Positions 5,675 to 5,883 of a stretch of DNA of 5,883 nt are shown here, piece after piece (positions within the stretch are counted from its first letter, which is position 1; each line of letters begins with the position of its first letter). Made by a program: the position numbers and the translations under genes. Location: the NCBI GenBank assembly GCA_031283865.1, contig JAITAX010000122.1, forward strand, positions 1 to 5,883, in the 5' to 3' direction. Below the pieces are notes generated by a model, which saw only the letters and a program-made list of their open reading frames with translations, searched no databases and was not told the origin of the DNA. Origin of the DNA: Eubacteriales Family XIII. Incertae Sedis bacterium (GTDB taxonomy: Bacteria > Bacillota > Clostridia > Peptostreptococcales > Anaerovoracaceae).

Positions 5675-5883
5675 GGACGATATACATAGAAACCTTGGGC
5701 TGTTCGAAGAATCTCTGCGATTCCGAGTTCGCGGCGGGCGTCTTGGAGGACGCGGGCTACCTTACGGTGAACGATCCCGCCGAAGCCTCCGTGATTCTCG
5801 TCAACACCTGCGGCTTCATAGACGACGCGAAGCGGGAGTCCATCGACGCCATCCTCGAGTTGTCCGCATACAAGGGCGACGGG
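5671..5883 (+). CDS. rimO: Ribosomal protein S12 methylthiotransferase RimO, N-terminal part
   Basis: This is the first 71 codons; the gene runs off the window. RimO is a radical SAM enzyme with two iron-sulphur clusters that adds a methylthio group to a conserved aspartate of ribosomal protein S12 (Asp89 in E. coli). Visible parts are the N-terminal UPF0004 domain with ETLGCSKNLCDSE (7-19) and ILVNTCGFIDDAKRES (42-57). These supply Cys11 and Cys47, two of the three ligands of the auxiliary cluster. The third ligand, the radical SAM CxxxCxxC motif and the TRAM domain lie outside. NTCGFIDDAKRES favours RimO over its paralogue MiaB. Residue 16 is Cys where Val is usual; this is probably harmless. 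The ATG overlaps the ftsK stop as ATGA and has only a weak upstream GCGGAAG, so translation is probably coupled to ftsK. ftsK–rimO adjacency is common in Clostridia. Confidence 0.93.
   Translation, partial: MRTIYIETLGCSKNLCDSEFAAGVLEDAGYLTVNDPAEASVILVNTCGFIDDAKRESIDAILELSAYKGDG

Overview
This is an ordinary chromosomal housekeeping segment from a GC-rich bacterium. The gene order uppP–ftsK/spoIIIE–rimO and the protein sequences suggest Bacillota, most likely a GC-rich Clostridia-like lineage. This is inferred from synteny and family resemblance, and the taxon is not secure. I see no phage, insertion sequence, CRISPR array, tRNA, rRNA or defence gene. All five protein-coding genes apart from the upstream fragment are recognisable core families, and I found no previously undescribed system.

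Layout. Positions 1-71 hold the C-terminal tail of ribosomal protein L32 (rpmF, + strand). It converges on the minus-strand asd–dapB pair, and a hairpin flanked by an A-run and a T-run at about 100-136 probably terminates both. On the minus strand, asd (1003-2001) is followed by dapB (148-915). They are separated by an 87-bp gap that contains a 45-bp block with a single A/T base. Together they encode the aspartate-semialdehyde and dihydrodipicolinate reductase steps leading to diaminopimelate and lysine. dapA, which encodes the enzyme between them, is not present here.

Positions 2002-2221 form an AT-rich divergent control region. It has a textbook sigma-A-type promoter facing asd (TTGCAC, 17 bp, TATAAT) and an extended -10 promoter (TGGTATAAT) facing uppP. 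Overlapping perfect AT-rich inverted repeats lie between them.

On the plus strand, uppP (2222-3055, undecaprenyl-diphosphate phosphatase), ftsK/spoIIIE (3113-5674, DNA translocase) and the start of rimO (5671 to the window edge, S12 methylthiotransferase) look like one transcription unit. ftsK and rimO overlap by 4 bp (ATGA). uppP and ftsK are separated by a very stable hairpin that ends two bases before the ftsK ribosome-binding site. This hairpin also argues for starting ftsK at 3113 and not at the upstream ATG at 3059.

The two divergent units share a theme. Diaminopimelate (asd, dapB) and the recycled lipid carrier (uppP) both supply peptidoglycan synthesis, while FtsK clears chromosomes from the division septum. 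Coordinated regulation across 2002-2221 is possible but unproven.
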